64,000 nucleotides of DNA from Galerina marginata. Its lineage: Eukaryota; Basidiomycota; Agaricomycetes; Agaricales; Galerinaceae. Below, in pieces: positions 1-10,974 of the stretch. The notes beneath the pieces were generated by a model, which saw only the letters and a program-made list of their open reading frames with translations, did not search any database and was not told the origin of the DNA. How positions within the stretch are numbered: position 1 is the stretch's first letter; each line of letters starts with the position of its first letter. Location of the stretch: assembly GCA_023014335.1 (NCBI GenBank), contig JAECYW010000007.1, positions 1,612,001 through 1,676,000 of the forward strand, written 5' to 3'. Both the position numbers and the translations under genes were made by a program.

Positions 1-412
1 GATGAAGCGAAGTCAAACACTCGGGCTGTGGACCGGGAGAAAGCGGCTGATGACCTTGCAGACTGGTTGGAAGGTGTTGATCTTGAAGATAGTAGACGGC
101 CGATTCCCCAAAAGCACGATCCCATCCCGGAGTCAGCAGCGAATGATGAAACAGTCATAATGTACAGATGCTCCTGGTGTCACAATACGTCCGCCTTATT
201 GAGAAAATGTGAGTTTCTTATGTTTGGTATATCTTCAATGATACACCTTCTGCGTTTTGTAGGCAGGGGATGTGTACAGTCAAGGTATGCAATATACCAC
301 TTGCTTTATTGAGACATTAGACTCAAACTATTTTATTTCCAGGTATTGTGATACATCTTGTCAAAAGGCCCATTGGCAACAACACAAGAAAGTATGCGGA
401 AAACAAAGTTGA
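1..412 (+). CDS. MYND-type zinc finger protein, 3' end (partial)
   Basis: Only the C-terminus is present; the frame is open to the left edge. Exons 1..208, 263..284 and 343..412 join through two short introns (gtgagt...tttgtag and gtatgc...tttccag). They encode a classical MYND cluster: YRCSWC, then LLRKCRGC, then RYCDTSCQKAHWQQHKKVC, ending four residues later with GKQS and a stop. This is the C-x2-C / C-x2-C / C-x3-C ... H-x3-C spacing of MYND fingers, which bind zinc and act in protein-protein contacts. The upstream acidic stretch (ADDLADWLEGVDLEDS) looks like a linker. The second exon is only 22 nt, and reading straight through either intron destroys the finger. Which MYND family it belongs to cannot be told without the N-terminus. 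Confidence 0.85.
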
Positions 413-826
413 ATAGCCGTTCAAAGAAAACAACTGTATGAATATGTAATACATTTGTGGTTTGTCCCCGATCTTTGACATGTTCTCGTTTCAATCTCCA
501 CTAGCGCAGGGAGCTCTTACACCATGATTTTTGCTTTTAAAATGCACCATGGTTTGCCAGAGTTAATTAAGTAAAGCTAATTTCTTTGTTTTGAATTCAA
601 CGCAACCCTACCCAAAATTAGAGGTTGGTCCTGTCCTGTGCGGTCACGTCGTTTGCCTTCAGGATTGGGGGAAAAAACGGTAAGTATCCTTGTATATTAC
701 TCGGTATATTATTAATGTCATTAAAAGACCACCCGAGCTTATTCAACACATTTCAAAAACTGGCCGGATACTATTCATAACTGAATACAAGTAATTATAA
801 CTGAAGTTAAGGATGTTTTGCAAACA
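413..826. other. Intergenic between two convergent genes
   Basis: This AT-rich gap separates the ends of the MYND gene (+) and the glycosyltransferase gene (-). I see no coding frame and no RNA gene. It presumably holds both 3' UTRs. Confidence 0.6.
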
Positions 827-3800
827 TTAGCTGTGAGTACTTTCATGCCCTTCCAAAGACAATTTTATTGCCAATTCCATTTCGCGAGTGAAAGCATCTG
901 CTTCATCCTGACCTTCGAGCGGAGGTGCTACGAGATCTAAGCCTGATATGGACTGGCTCTTGGAATGCTGCTGAGATGATCCTTCTGAAACTACAAAACT
1001 CGATTGAGTCGACGAGCTGATTAATGAAGCTTGAGATCCCAAATCAGGGTTTTTTAGTTTATCGAGGTCAGAACCCGTGCTGGCGTCCTTTGCTCTTTCA
1101 GTTGCGTCTTGATAGAGTTGTTGCCTTGTTGGCGTATGAAGGATCTCCGCATTAAACCGGTCGACAATATGCTTCCTTTCCGCCTCTGTGCTGTGCTTCA
1201 CTGCTTTGCGGCCCTCAGCGATTCGGGTGAGGCGCTGGCGGATATACTCGGCTTTTCCAGACGGCGTTTCAGTTAATCTCCATGAGCCCTGTACGTTCAT
1301 CGTGACTAAATCCATGGCGTGTCGCTTCGATCCATGAACGACTATTTAAAAACGCATTTAAGTAGCGGAGCGCGAAGGAGAAGGAAAATAAAAGGGACTG
1401 ACGATATTTTAAGGCTCCAATCAGACCCTACAACAAACATTAAGTAGGGCTCTTAAATCTAACGCGCATTTATACGTACATCCTTTTTAGGTTCATGCTT
1501 GTATCCTGGGTCTATTATAGTTCCGGTCATGCCCTCATAGGAAGAAACTGTCGTGCCCTAAGAGCAAAGTTAGAGACCGTAGATAGAAGCTTGAGTGAAG
1601 CTCACTGTGTCTTTTCTCTTCGGGCTGCCTTCAAAGTCTGGGGTATCAAGGGCCATTTTTTCGTGGTCTTTATGCTTATGTTTGAGGCCATCGTGTACCG
1701 ACGCCAGAGCACCAACAATACCTAACACAACCGAAGTGAGCAGGCAAAGTCCACAAGAAAACGGGCAACCAACCATGTGCCGCCACGTAAGACGCGTCTG
1801 CTTTGCCGGCGGCGGAACTTGATGAAAAGAGTTTTTAGCATATCCTTCGTGGAACATATCTGGGACCACATACTGAAGAATGCCACCGATCTTCGTCCGG
1901 TGGGTCAGTGCCCAGAAAGTAGCGCTCGCCCCGCCAATGCTCATGGATTCAGGTTCCTCTTTATGTGATCCATATTCCTTGGAGCCTGAGATGAAGTTTT
2001 AGAAACGATGAACGAACGAAAAACATGGACTGACGATGCAGGATCAAATTTCGCAGGGACAACAACTTGGCGTCTGCGAGTGTTTGTGCAGCGAATGCGC
2101 TTAGCTTCAAGCACTATTGAAAGAAAGATGGAGGTTGTTTATTGACTTCCAACTGATATACTAGACATACATGTTCTTTCGACCACCAAACTGCCACGCA
2201 AGACGGATCAAGGTCGCATCTCATATTCAGCAATGGAAGGTGTTTGTAGAAGCTCTCGACTCCTTTTTGTACACCGTTCTAGATCATTAACGTCAAACAT
2301 AATCATGCGAAGAAAAAACAAATAACTTTACCTCGTCGTGTATTTTTTGTGCCAAGTTCTTAGCAGCTTCCTTGGCCGCTGGACTGACAGCAAATTCGAT
2401 GGCGTCCTTCAATTTCGCCACGCTTAACTCCTTGTAAGGAATGGGCTCGGGTCCAGCTCCGCCTTTGCAAATCATGCTTCCTACAACCAAAAGAACTCGG
2501 GGTCTAGGAATGGTACTGCTGGTGAGCGACAACACATACCCCAAAACGCCTGATCGCCAAAGAAAGGCACTACAACGGTCGGCCGACCTTTGGCGAGACC
2601 GATCGCCGTCGTTCCAGCACCGCCATGATGTACAACGGCAGCTACGCGATCATGGTCGAAAAGCCAATCATGCGGAACGTTTCCAAGGATGAAGATATGT
2701 GGTGGGACTGAAGCGCCTCCTAGACCTCCCTAGCGCGACATAAGTTGACCATAAATTGTCGGAAGATAGCTGACTAACCCAGCCTGAAGAGACCAAAGCT
2801 CGTACTCCAGCTTTTTCAGTTGCTTCAAATATTATTTCTGGAGAGGTGTCAATATGTTTTTGAAAGAGAAGTCTGAGACTTGCTTACCCGACAAAGCAAC
2901 AGGATCGTCCACGACTACTGAGCCAAACCTAAGAATCGTTATATGGGAGGCTTGAAAACCGGAGAAGATGGTAGGCTTACCCTATATACACTGGAGCCTC
3001 TCCAGCCGACAAAAATGCGACCAAATCAGCAGGCGGTTGATAGCTTGTCGCTAAGTCGAGGAAATAAAACCCGGCCACATCTTCGAAAAAAACCATTCAA
3101 TTAACGTCATATTTCGGAAAAGTAGAAGAAATTGCACACACCGATGTAATTTTTCCAGTCGTTCGGCTTCGGTACCAAGGCTGGACTCATACAATACGTC
3201 CAAGGGATTTTGAGACGGTCAACATATCCTGGGCCAGACCGAATGCTCAATGGGGAAAGCCCTAATTTCGTGGATCTAAAATTATTGATGATGTCACCGA
3301 CTCTGAGGAGAGGATTTAGCGTTGCTGGGTCGAAGAGGCAAAGGGAGTTTTACCCTTGCCAAGTCAGGAGATCAGCCGCTGCGTAGCTCAAGTAGTTGTT
3401 TACGCCGAACTTTGCGTTGGAGTTCGCTATGTTGACCAATGGGTGTGCAAACGCCGCAGTTGGAGACCTACTGATAGGTCAGATATTATTTGAGAGGAGT
3501 TGGCAAGCGTCTGACCAAGGCATAGCTACCGGCTCAGTCAGTCAATGAAAATCGACGCATTGACTTGCTTACTGAAGCTAAGGAGAAGGGGTATTCCAAG
3601 AGCCTCTGCGCAGTGAATGTGTGCAAACGCCGGGGGATTCGAGATAATAGCGTCGGCTGCGAATGAACGGCCGGTGATAGGACAAGGGGAGTGACACGAA
3701 TTCCAACACCCGTCGATCATCTCGTTCAGCATAGTACGTTTCCTCACAATGTCCCCATTAGTCAAAGATTCAAAACCAGGCATTAAACCGGGATCTACGC

Positions 3801-4408
3801 TGCCATCAGTAATAAGGCCACATACACTCCAATGAGCTCACTTTTCACCATGTAACTCATAAGGTCCTGTGGGTTTCCACCTATGCTGAAAAACTCCAGT
3901 CCTGCGTCACTGACGAACGTGCGAAACGTTTCGTGAGTTGCGATTCGTACGCGATGCCCATCTTTCAGTAGTTGCTGTCCCAGAGCGACATATGGTTGGA
4001 CATCGCCTAAAATTGGGGTCAGAGGAGCGAATGATATGAGCCCGAACAAGCATACCACGACTTCCTACAATCATGATGACTATATTTATGTTTGGACAAT
4101 CTTTCCAATCCCGCTTATCTACCGCGAATTCATCCACGCTGTGGGCATGAACACCGTGCAGTTCAGGCATATCTTGCTTGAAGTCGAGATTGAGAGATAT
4201 TCGTCCATCCGGTCTGACACTTGCGACAGAGTCAAGCCCTTCTCCTTGAGATACATATTCCGCGTAATCTGGGAATGGTTAGTATACCAGTACTCTAAGA
4301 TCATAAGACATAAAGATACTCACTAACAGACGAGTCCTTGGAGTGGCCGACATCGACTGATTGCTTGTCTCCATGATCTTGCATATGGGGTGGCCGAGCT
4401 TTGGCCAT
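827..4408 (-). CDS. GT28/UGT-type glycosyltransferase (sterol-glucosyltransferase-like) with C-terminal UIM
   Basis: A large gene of more than ten exons. The N-terminal GT28 fold reads NINIVIMIVGSR, then an intron, then GDVQPYVALGQQLLKDGHR; reading across that intron creates a false start near 4058. The sugar-nucleotide domain near 2540-2700 has NVPHDWLF and the signature VVHHGGAGTTAIGLAKGRP. The family tail follows: GVESFYKHLPLLNMRC, HCLKLSAFAAQTLADAK, then SIGGASATFWALTH. C-terminal exons that I joined by splice signals are 2171..2278, 2035..2113, 1606..1985, 1480..1557, 1403..1427 (25 nt) and 827..1341. The protein ends in a UIM-like helix (TREMELAIKLSLEG). Such enzymes move glucose from UDP-glucose to sterols or similar lipids; the acceptor here is unknown. 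The ATG at 4408 (MAKARPPH) is a choice and the true start may lie further upstream. Confidence is high for the family and moderate for exact exons. Confidence 0.85.
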
Positions 4409-4897
4409 TGACAACTCGTCGAGTACTTGTAGATGGTGGTCAAGATGCAAAAGGGTTTTATTTAAATTATCATGACGCTGTTTCTCCAATATTCACCGAG
4501 CTGTGGCGGTGAGACGGGCATCGCGGTCGTATCGGGTCGTGGAGACAATCAGGCAGAATGATGGAGCCAAGACCTGGGTTGTAAGAGGTATACAGTCCGT
4601 ATCGCCCACAGATTGTCTGTGGTGAGTATTGAACGAATTGGGCCGCGGCGATGAGGGTTCTGTTGGGTTCTGAGCACGTACGTAAAAGGATTGAGCAAAA
4701 GCATGAGCGCTTCTTATATTATAAATATAGAAGCCACTCGCAATTCAATCTATTACAACCAGTGATCATAAGATGAATATTTTGAAGGAGAGCATGGAAG
4801 AGGTGAAGACGAGTTGTAGGCGAGGTTGCTGTCGCTGAGTCAGCAGATTTCTGGCAGCAGGTCTGGTTGACCAATTTGTGCTACCACTTTCAAAACC
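4409..4897. other. Divergent promoter region between glycosyltransferase (-) and PER1 (+)
   Basis: Head-to-head intergenic region of about 490 bp with no convincing frame of its own. It must hold both promoters. The 5' end of the glycosyltransferase may reach into it if an extra first exon exists. Confidence 0.5.
4714..4729 (+). promoter_or_regulatory. Possible TATA element upstream of PER1
   Basis: The sequence ttatattataaatata lies about 170 bp before the PER1 ATG, in the only strongly TATA-like stretch of this divergent promoter. Fungal TATA boxes may lie at this distance. Its use is inferred only. Confidence 0.3.
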
Positions 4898-5962
4898 ATG
4901 AGGACCCTCTGGACCCTCCTGACGATTGTGACTCTTTCACGATGTGTTTGCGCTTCTTCGGGTGACAGGTCTCCAGAATTCATGCATTGCGTTGACCTAT
5001 GTCGCGCCGAAAAATGCGGACCTCACCAAACCGAACCCCTACCGATGGCATTGCGTTTGACGCGCTGGACGTGTACAGATGACTGTAAATACCGCTGCAT
5101 GCACGAAATAACGGACAGGGACATTCAACTAGGAAAGCCGGTGCACCAGTATCATGGAAAGTGGCCATTTTGGAGATTCGCGGGCATGCAGGAACCCGCG
5201 TCAGTGGCGTTTTCTCTCTTGAACCTATGGGCCCACGCACGAGGCGCTTCAAAAGTTCGGAGGAGAGTCTCAAAAGACCACCCTATGAGGTCGTATTACC
5301 TCGTGTGGTCCATGGTCAGCGTCAATGCTTGGGTCTGGTCTTCGGTTTTCCACACCCGAGGTCAGCAGGCTGCTTCATGTTATTGCAACAAATCTCACAA
5401 TTTTACAGATCTTCCTTTGACGGAAAAACTGGACTATTTCTCAGCAGCACTTGCGATTATGTACGCGCTGTACTACACCACCGTCCGCCTCTTCCATCTT
5501 TACCCTCTCCCAACGAGCCGACTTACGTTGACCGAGAAGCCAGGGAACGCAAAACGCAAAATTCTAGCCTCAATCTGCGTTCTATCCTACATTGCTCATG
5601 TTTCATATTTATCCCTGCTCCCTCGCTTTGATTATACCTACAACATGGCGTTCAACCTAACCCTCGGACTACTCCACAACGCACTATGGGCTGTCTACTC
5701 CTTGCCGACTTCGATGTCACTCCTGCGGAGATTTCCTTCGCATCCCAAGTCCTATCGACCGCAGTTCGTCAGTAAAGCAGCCGTATTCGTTATATTGACG
5801 ACTGCGGCTACCGGGCTGGAGCTATTTGACTTTCCACCTTGGGCTAGGACAATTGATGCGCATGCCCTGTGGCACCTATCCACAGCACCTATCGCCCTCT
5901 TGTGGTATGACTTTTTAGTGGAAGACTCCCGCGATTCAAGTTGGCGAGAACAGAGAGTATGA
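4898..5962 (+). CDS. PER1: PER1/PGAP3-type GPI-anchor lipid remodelling protein
   Basis: Per1/PGAP3 acts in the ER and Golgi, where it removes the sn-2 acyl chain of GPI anchors so that they can be remodelled. The protein has an N-terminal signal peptide (MRTLWTLLTIVTLSRCVCA), then the Cys-rich lumenal part (HCVDLCRAEKC, WTCTDDCKYRCMHEIT), then KWPFWRFAGMQEPASVAFS and several membrane segments ending near DAHALWHLSTAPIALLWYDF, all Per1 hallmarks. The frame is open throughout, but bases 5361..5408 (gtcagc...tttacag, 48 nt) are almost certainly an intron. Removing them joins VFHTR to DLPLTEKLDYFSAALAI, the conserved family sequence, and gives 338 residues. The retained form would insert 16 foreign residues in a transmembrane region. 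Confidence 0.93.
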   Translation: MRTLWTLLTIVTLSRCVCASSGDRSPEFMHCVDLCRAEKCGPHQTEPLPMALRLTRWTCTDDCKYRCMHEITDRDIQLGKPVHQYHGKWPFWRFAGMQEPASVAFSLLNLWAHARGASKVRRRVSKDHPMRSYYLVWSMVSVNAWVWSSVFHTRGQQAASCYCNKSHNFTDLPLTEKLDYFSAALAIMYALYYTTVRLFHLYPLPTSRLTLTEKPGNAKRKILASICVLSYIAHVSYLSLLPRFDYTYNMAFNLTLGLLHNALWAVYSLPTSMSLLRRFPSHPKSYRPQFVSKAAVFVILTTAATGLELFDFPPWARTIDAHALWHLSTAPIALLWYDFLVEDSRDSSWREQRV

Positions 5963-6501
5963 CCACGATTTATTCGAATTCGTATGTTGACTTTCTTTCC
6001 GCACAGCTATATGAGGTTTAACTTGCAATGCAGCCCTATTGCCGCTAAAATCATCTGCACCATGAATGGACGCGAATCGATCAGCCGGTTTTCCTGGGTT
6101 AATCATTTGACCTTCCTCACATGAGGACATCTCGGAACTCAAGTCTTCTGAAGACTAAAATGCTGAACCGTTTGCACTATCCTGCAGCCTGGCAGTCTTT
6201 ATACCCTCCAACCTACAATATTCCTATTCATCATATTCAGACTGGACTAACGTCAAAGCGAAAGTGGCATTCACCCGCTTCTATAAAACATCTCCCATAA
6301 ATTCGAATGCAACTGGACAACAACCCAATTCATTCACCTCTCATCGATATACGCTCCGCAATTCCGTTCCATTCACCCTATTTCTGGAACTCGATCGCCG
6401 TCTGTTTATTCAAACCATCCGTGGACGTTCTCGAAACAGGTTTAAGTAGCCAAATGGACTCCGTCACGGCTCTGGATGTCTGGATGGGGGCAATTTTACC
6501 G
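5963..6501. other. Intergenic, no gene recognised
   Basis: Short frames occur on both strands but none has a recognisable domain or supporting splice structure. The stretch leads directly into the tandem duplication that starts at about 6502. Confidence 0.45.
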
Positions 6502-7157
6502 ATGCCCCCTCTATTTCGGCCAATCCAATCTTGACGTTCTCCCGAATCCCTACAAGCATCTGCAAGATTTCTCACTCAAGGAATATTTCGTCCAAGCATG
6601 GGATTCCTGGTATATCGAGCCTCGCTTTGAGTCATGTCTAGTACGAATACAAGTCGGAGATGCCTTCAACTGCCAGGCAAACATATTTTTCCGTGAGTCG
6701 GAGCGTACCAATAGTACTTTTTTCTGACGTGTTTTATAGATCCTTCGTTACCATTACCTCGTATGACCACGGACCCAAGAACTAGCAGGCTACTCAATCT
6801 CTTAATGCTGGGTCTAACACAGTCCTGAACTGAGCCATGCCCCCCTTATTTCGGCCAATCTTGACGTTCCCTCGAATCGCTAAAAGCACCTGCAAGATTT
6901 CTCACTCAAGGAATATTTCGTCCAAGCATGGTATATCGAGCCTGGCTTTGAGTCATGTCTAGTACGAATACAGGTCGGAGATGCCTTCAATTGCCAGGCA
7001 AACATATTTTTCCGTGAGTCGGAGCGTACCAATAGTACTTTTTTCTAACGTGATTTATAGATCCTTCGTTACCATTACCTCGTATAACCACGGACTCAAG
7101 AATTAGCAGGCTACTCAACCTCTCAATGCTGGGTCCAACACAGTCCTGAACTGAGCC
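6502..7157. repeat. Tandem direct duplication, two units of about 335 and 321 bp
   Basis: Unit 1 (6502..6836) and unit 2 (6837..7157) are near-identical and directly adjacent. Both start atgccccc...atttcggccaatc and end agtcctgaactgagcc. Unit 2 lacks two short segments present in unit 1 (an extra ccaat near 6530 and ggattcct near 6601), apart from point changes. Both units share the coding-like stretch LKEYFVQAW and end in the same gtgagtcggagcgtacc...tttatag segment, which looks like an intron. I do not recognise the encoded peptide. The unit may be a duplicated exon of a decayed gene. Confidence 0.8.
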
Positions 7158-7523
7158 TTTGTTCGGTTGGACTAGTTTCCTCAGTACTGATTTCGCTGGC
7201 AGGCCCTCCGTTAACTAGGTTGCGACGATGCCGTTGCGGTTGTTTAAAGAATCCAAACAATGATTTGCTTGACTACTATTTTTGGTGCCTCGAGCAACAA
7301 GAAATTGAAGAATGTATTTAGCAGTGACTTCAAGGCTCACAAAGAGTCAAGTAAGTTAAACTCAAAACAATTTAGAACGACTGCATCTTGAACCGTCCGC
7401 AATGAGGCTTCTTCTCTCACACCTTGAAGAAGATGGTATTGATTCTAGATGGAATGGCGTAATTTCCCACTGAAATGGTATATATATCGCATAGACCCCA
7501 GCGAAACTGAATATCCCGCGAAG
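7158..7523. other. Intergenic; promoter of the glyoxalase-like gene
   Basis: No frame of interest. It ends with a tatatatc element near 7480, about 40 bp before the ATG at 7524, which could serve as a TATA signal. Confidence 0.4.
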
Positions 7524-8552
7524 ATGACGCTGAACACACGTACCCTTGACCACATCGTCCATTTAACCCCTCCCGGCTCGGTGGAAGAGGCATCAAGACA
7601 GTTTCGCGACCTGGGGTTCCAGTAAGCCCCGCGCAAATTATCTTACAACCATACTGAAGATCTACACCAAGGGTACTTCCTGGTGGCACGCATGCAGATG
7701 GATTGACTTCCAATGCACTTGTAGTCCGTGATCGCCTACATTTGTGCATTTTCCATGATACTCACTCCGTCAACAGGTCTTCGACGACGGCGTGTACCTC
7801 GAGCTGATCTCATTCACCCACCCCGCATCATACTACCCCCCAGGTTCTCCAGCGCGGATACTCCGCGACAGCCACACATGGGCCCGAAAATCACCAGGCT
7901 GGATCGATTATGCCTTCCTCGGAAATGGCTCTCACAAAGAGTCAGAAAGCATATCAAAAACTATCAACGAACGGGGTCGTCAGGACGGCAGCGGCGTTCT
8001 CTACGATCCTGAACAAGACGGAGGGCGTACCCGGCCGGATGGGCAAATTCTCAAATGGCTCATATCCGGTCCTCAGTCGGACAGAAGGGGTATTCTGCCC
8101 TTTTTCTGTGGCGATGTTACGCCTCGCAGCCTCAGAGTATGTAACCGGAATGTTCATATTTTTGACCCCACACTGATCCACACAACCAGGTGCCTGGCGA
8201 ACCACCTTCCAACACCGTACACCCTTCAGCTGCGAGGGGTATCGCGTATGTGCGAGTCCTTGCGAATGCTTCATCGTTCGACACGATCTCCAGGCAGCTC
8301 ACGTCTGTCATTGGAAAGCAATCGGTTTCATCGACGGACAGCCAGGTGGTCTGGGAGTTGGACACCGTGCACAAACAACATGAGAGCCCTCAGCTTCGAC
8401 TGGAGGTCCCGGCTGACGAAGAGGAAGATGGTTTTCTCCAAACTTCCAATTTGGGTATATATGAAGTTGCTTTTCGAATCAAAGGGGAGAAACGAGCGAG
8501 TCAGACCACGCCGTACGGGAAGATTTCATGGGTGCCTATAGAAAATAATTAG
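7524..8552 (+). CDS. Glyoxalase-like (glyoxalase-3 type, VOC fold) domain protein
   Basis: Four exons, 7524..7621, 7672..7723, 7777..8136 and 8190..8552, give 290 residues. The start reads MTLNTRTLDHIVHLTPPGS, typical of the glyoxalase-like domain (PF13468 type). Next come GGTHADGLTSNALVV, FDDGVYLELISFTHPASYY, SPGWIDYAFLGNG, GGRTRPDGQILKWLISGP and RGILPFFCGDVTPRSLR. The metal ligands of VOC enzymes would include His in LDHIV and Glu in YLELI. The third exon ends at gtatgt and the fourth begins VPGEPPSNTVHPS. The intron at 7724 has a weak donor (gtccgt), but it is the only join that restores VVFDDGVYLE. The substrate is unknown; cytoplasmic location is assumed because no signal peptide is seen. 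Confidence 0.88.
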
Positions 8553-8648
8553 TCCCTTGGTTCTTGAAGACTGTCGTCTCCCGTAATTCATGGCTTACTA
8601 GGACATTCAAATTGTCAGTAAACCCAATCCAAAAATTGTATTGAGAAT

Positions 8649-10376
8649 TCAATCACTGGGCGGAAATAAAAAAGGGCCCGCCAAATATGCAAGCACAAAT
8701 CCGACCAATATCACCATAACCGTACCCAGCCAACCGAAAGCCTCAACCCTTCCCATAGCTACCGCCTCTCGAAGTGCATCTTCGAGTCCATGAGCCATAA
8801 CTTCCATCCCGAACAACGACCGTGCCCTTGCTTTAGCCCGCCTCGACATGCCGTCTCTTTCCGCAGGAGACAGCGAAACAATATCAAGCAAGGCGTCAGC
8901 CCACACCTCTGGATCCTGCTTCTTTAACCAGCCCGTCCATTCGTCCCTGGGGTTTGGATATGCAACGACACTTTCTGTCGGGCCCCCCGAATCGCACGCC
9001 AGAACCGGGACGCCACATGCCATTGCTTCCACAGGTACGATCCCGAAGTGTTCGTTTGCTGGTGTGTAAAGGAGCGCCAGAGTATTTGGACTCAATAGGA
9101 GCGCTGTACGTTGTGATGTTGTGAAATTTAAAAGGAAGAGGACCTCGGGGTCAGGATGGCGGAATCCCACTTCTGATGGAATTGGACCGGGAGAAATGAC
9201 GTTGGATGTCAAGGAAAGTGAAGCTGCACAGTCAACTAGTTGACGCAAGGTGCGCATGTTGTCCTCTAATCGAGGATCATAGCCACCTAAGAAGAGTCGG
9301 TAAAGAATAACACAGCAGTGATATGAAAATCAGGCATACCTGCAAGAACGAGACGCAAAGGTCCGAGATCCGACCGTTTGCTTTTGAGTAAACCAAATGC
9401 CTTCAACGCGAGCATCACATTCTTCTTTCCCTCGAATCTATTAAGAGAGAGGAGAGTAGGGCGGGGACTATGAAAGCAGGAATTGGTTAAAACAGACAGA
9501 AAAAAACAATGTCAGAGTCCGACTTACGAGATAACTGCGATGACGTCTCCAGAATATTTGACCGGTACTTCGTAGGCGGAAATATTGATTCCAGGATATA
9601 CTACGCGAGGCTTTTGGGTAATGGAGGGAAAGTACGACTTGAAAATACGCGCTGTGAATGACGAATTGGCGAGAATAACGTCAGCTTGATCTACAGAGAA
9701 TAATATTAAAATTTCAGTGACGAAAATAGAAAGAGGCTGCGGACAACTAACTCGTCGTCACTTCCTCTAACCAGTCCATGGGAAGGCGATATAGTCGCTT
9801 CAGGAGGCTCGTGTTCCATACTATGTTTCCTTCCACAAATACCCCATTTGCAAGGAGTTTGTCAGGAAAATGGCAGTAAAACACGACTCTTGTATGGCCC
9901 AGAACTCGCAAAAATGGCACGCATGTCGAAAGTTGGTCGACAAAGTAAACATCGTAAGTTGGTGCACCCGGAGACAGCAGTTGCGTCGTCAGATGAAGTT
10001 GACGTAAATGAGCAAAGAGAATATGGAATTTTCCTTTCCATGTCCGAGGAAATGGTGGAATGACATGGTGAATCTTGAGAGTTCCTGTGAACGAAATTTC
10101 AACACAACGTCATATGCCATAGGTGTTAAGCACGCACCATCCCTCGTCTCTTCAAAGCAATGATTGGGATCATGATAAGACGTGTATAGATCCACGGAAT
10201 GCCCTAGTTCTTGAAGTCCAAGCGCCGCGTCTACCACCAGACGTTCTGCACCACCTGTATATCACGACGACACTCAATTAGGTGAACGTTCTGTATCCAA
10301 AGAAGGCCGGCTGAGTACCAATTCCAAGATCGGGATGGAGAAACGCAACTCGCAATGGTCGTGTTGAGTTGGACAT
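8649..10376 (-). CDS. ALG2: Alpha-1,3/1,6-mannosyltransferase ALG2
   Basis: Alg2 adds the second and third mannoses to dolichol-PP-linked GlcNAc2Man1 on the cytosolic face of the ER. The start [20 protein letters not shown] at 10376 is followed after an intron by [18 protein letters not shown], matching the Alg2 N-terminus. Further exons encode [18 protein letters not shown] and [13 protein letters not shown]. The last exon holds the GT4 EX7E motif ([14 protein letters not shown], then [16 protein letters not shown]). The C-terminus is a hydrophobic membrane segment ([19 protein letters not shown]). About six exons are present, with introns visible near 10258-10317, 10084-10137, 9690-9750 and 9260-9540. 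Confidence 0.92.
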
Positions 10377-10974
10377 CTGGTCAAGAAAACGAACGAATCT
10401 ACAGCATGAATTGCTGGACAACTTTTGGTTACTGATGACTGCAGGAGGAAGGGGACACTTGTCACATACGCAATGACGCGTCGGATTTTTCCGACAGTTG
10501 CATTCCATCATTACTTGCTTTATCGTTGACCACGGCAAAAATAAAATTACAGTTCCTCATCAAAGCTCTGGCTCGTGGTTGCCAAAAGGCCGCGTTTCCG
10601 AAGGACCTTCTCCTCCAATTTATCTTCGTGATAATAATAGAGAAACGAAGTCATCGAACGGACACAAGATAAGTAATTCACTCTGTATCTTTCGATTGGA
10701 AGAACGAGGGATGCCTTATTTTCGCTCCTTACTTTCTGATCACTGGGAACGAATTCGGAAGCTGGAGGTTCATTCGATGAATGGCACAAGGATATATGGA
10801 GGCCACGAGAAATTGGAGCCAATAAAATATTGTTTGGATTTGCCCAACAATCTGTTACAATAACATGTTATTAAATACATAAGATATCGTAACTTACAAG
10901 AATCCGACGGTCGTTTCAGTTCGTTCGTTCAATGTTCCAAAATCATGATGTACAAAGCACAAAAATCCAAGATT
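10377..10974. other. Intergenic between ALG2 and M50B-like genes
   Basis: No supported gene. The frames here lack domains and splice structure. Near 10482..10496 lies a stretch (ggatttttccgaca) that matches the terminal repeat of the element at 16586..17009, possibly a solo remnant. Confidence 0.45.

Noticed and set aside
1570..1944. Separate small membrane protein starting MSIGGASATFW
   Set aside because: The frame continues upstream across an intron into the glycosyltransferase (LHRSKEYGSHKEEPES...), and ASATFWALTH is a known tail motif of that family.
3795..4058. Glycosyltransferase start MVCLFGLISFAPLTP
   Set aside because: This reads an intron (gtatgc...ttttag). Removing it joins GSR to GDVQPYVALGQQ, the true family sequence.
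5161..5631. 156-codon frame on the plus strand
   Set aside because: Shadow of PER1 in another frame with no domain.
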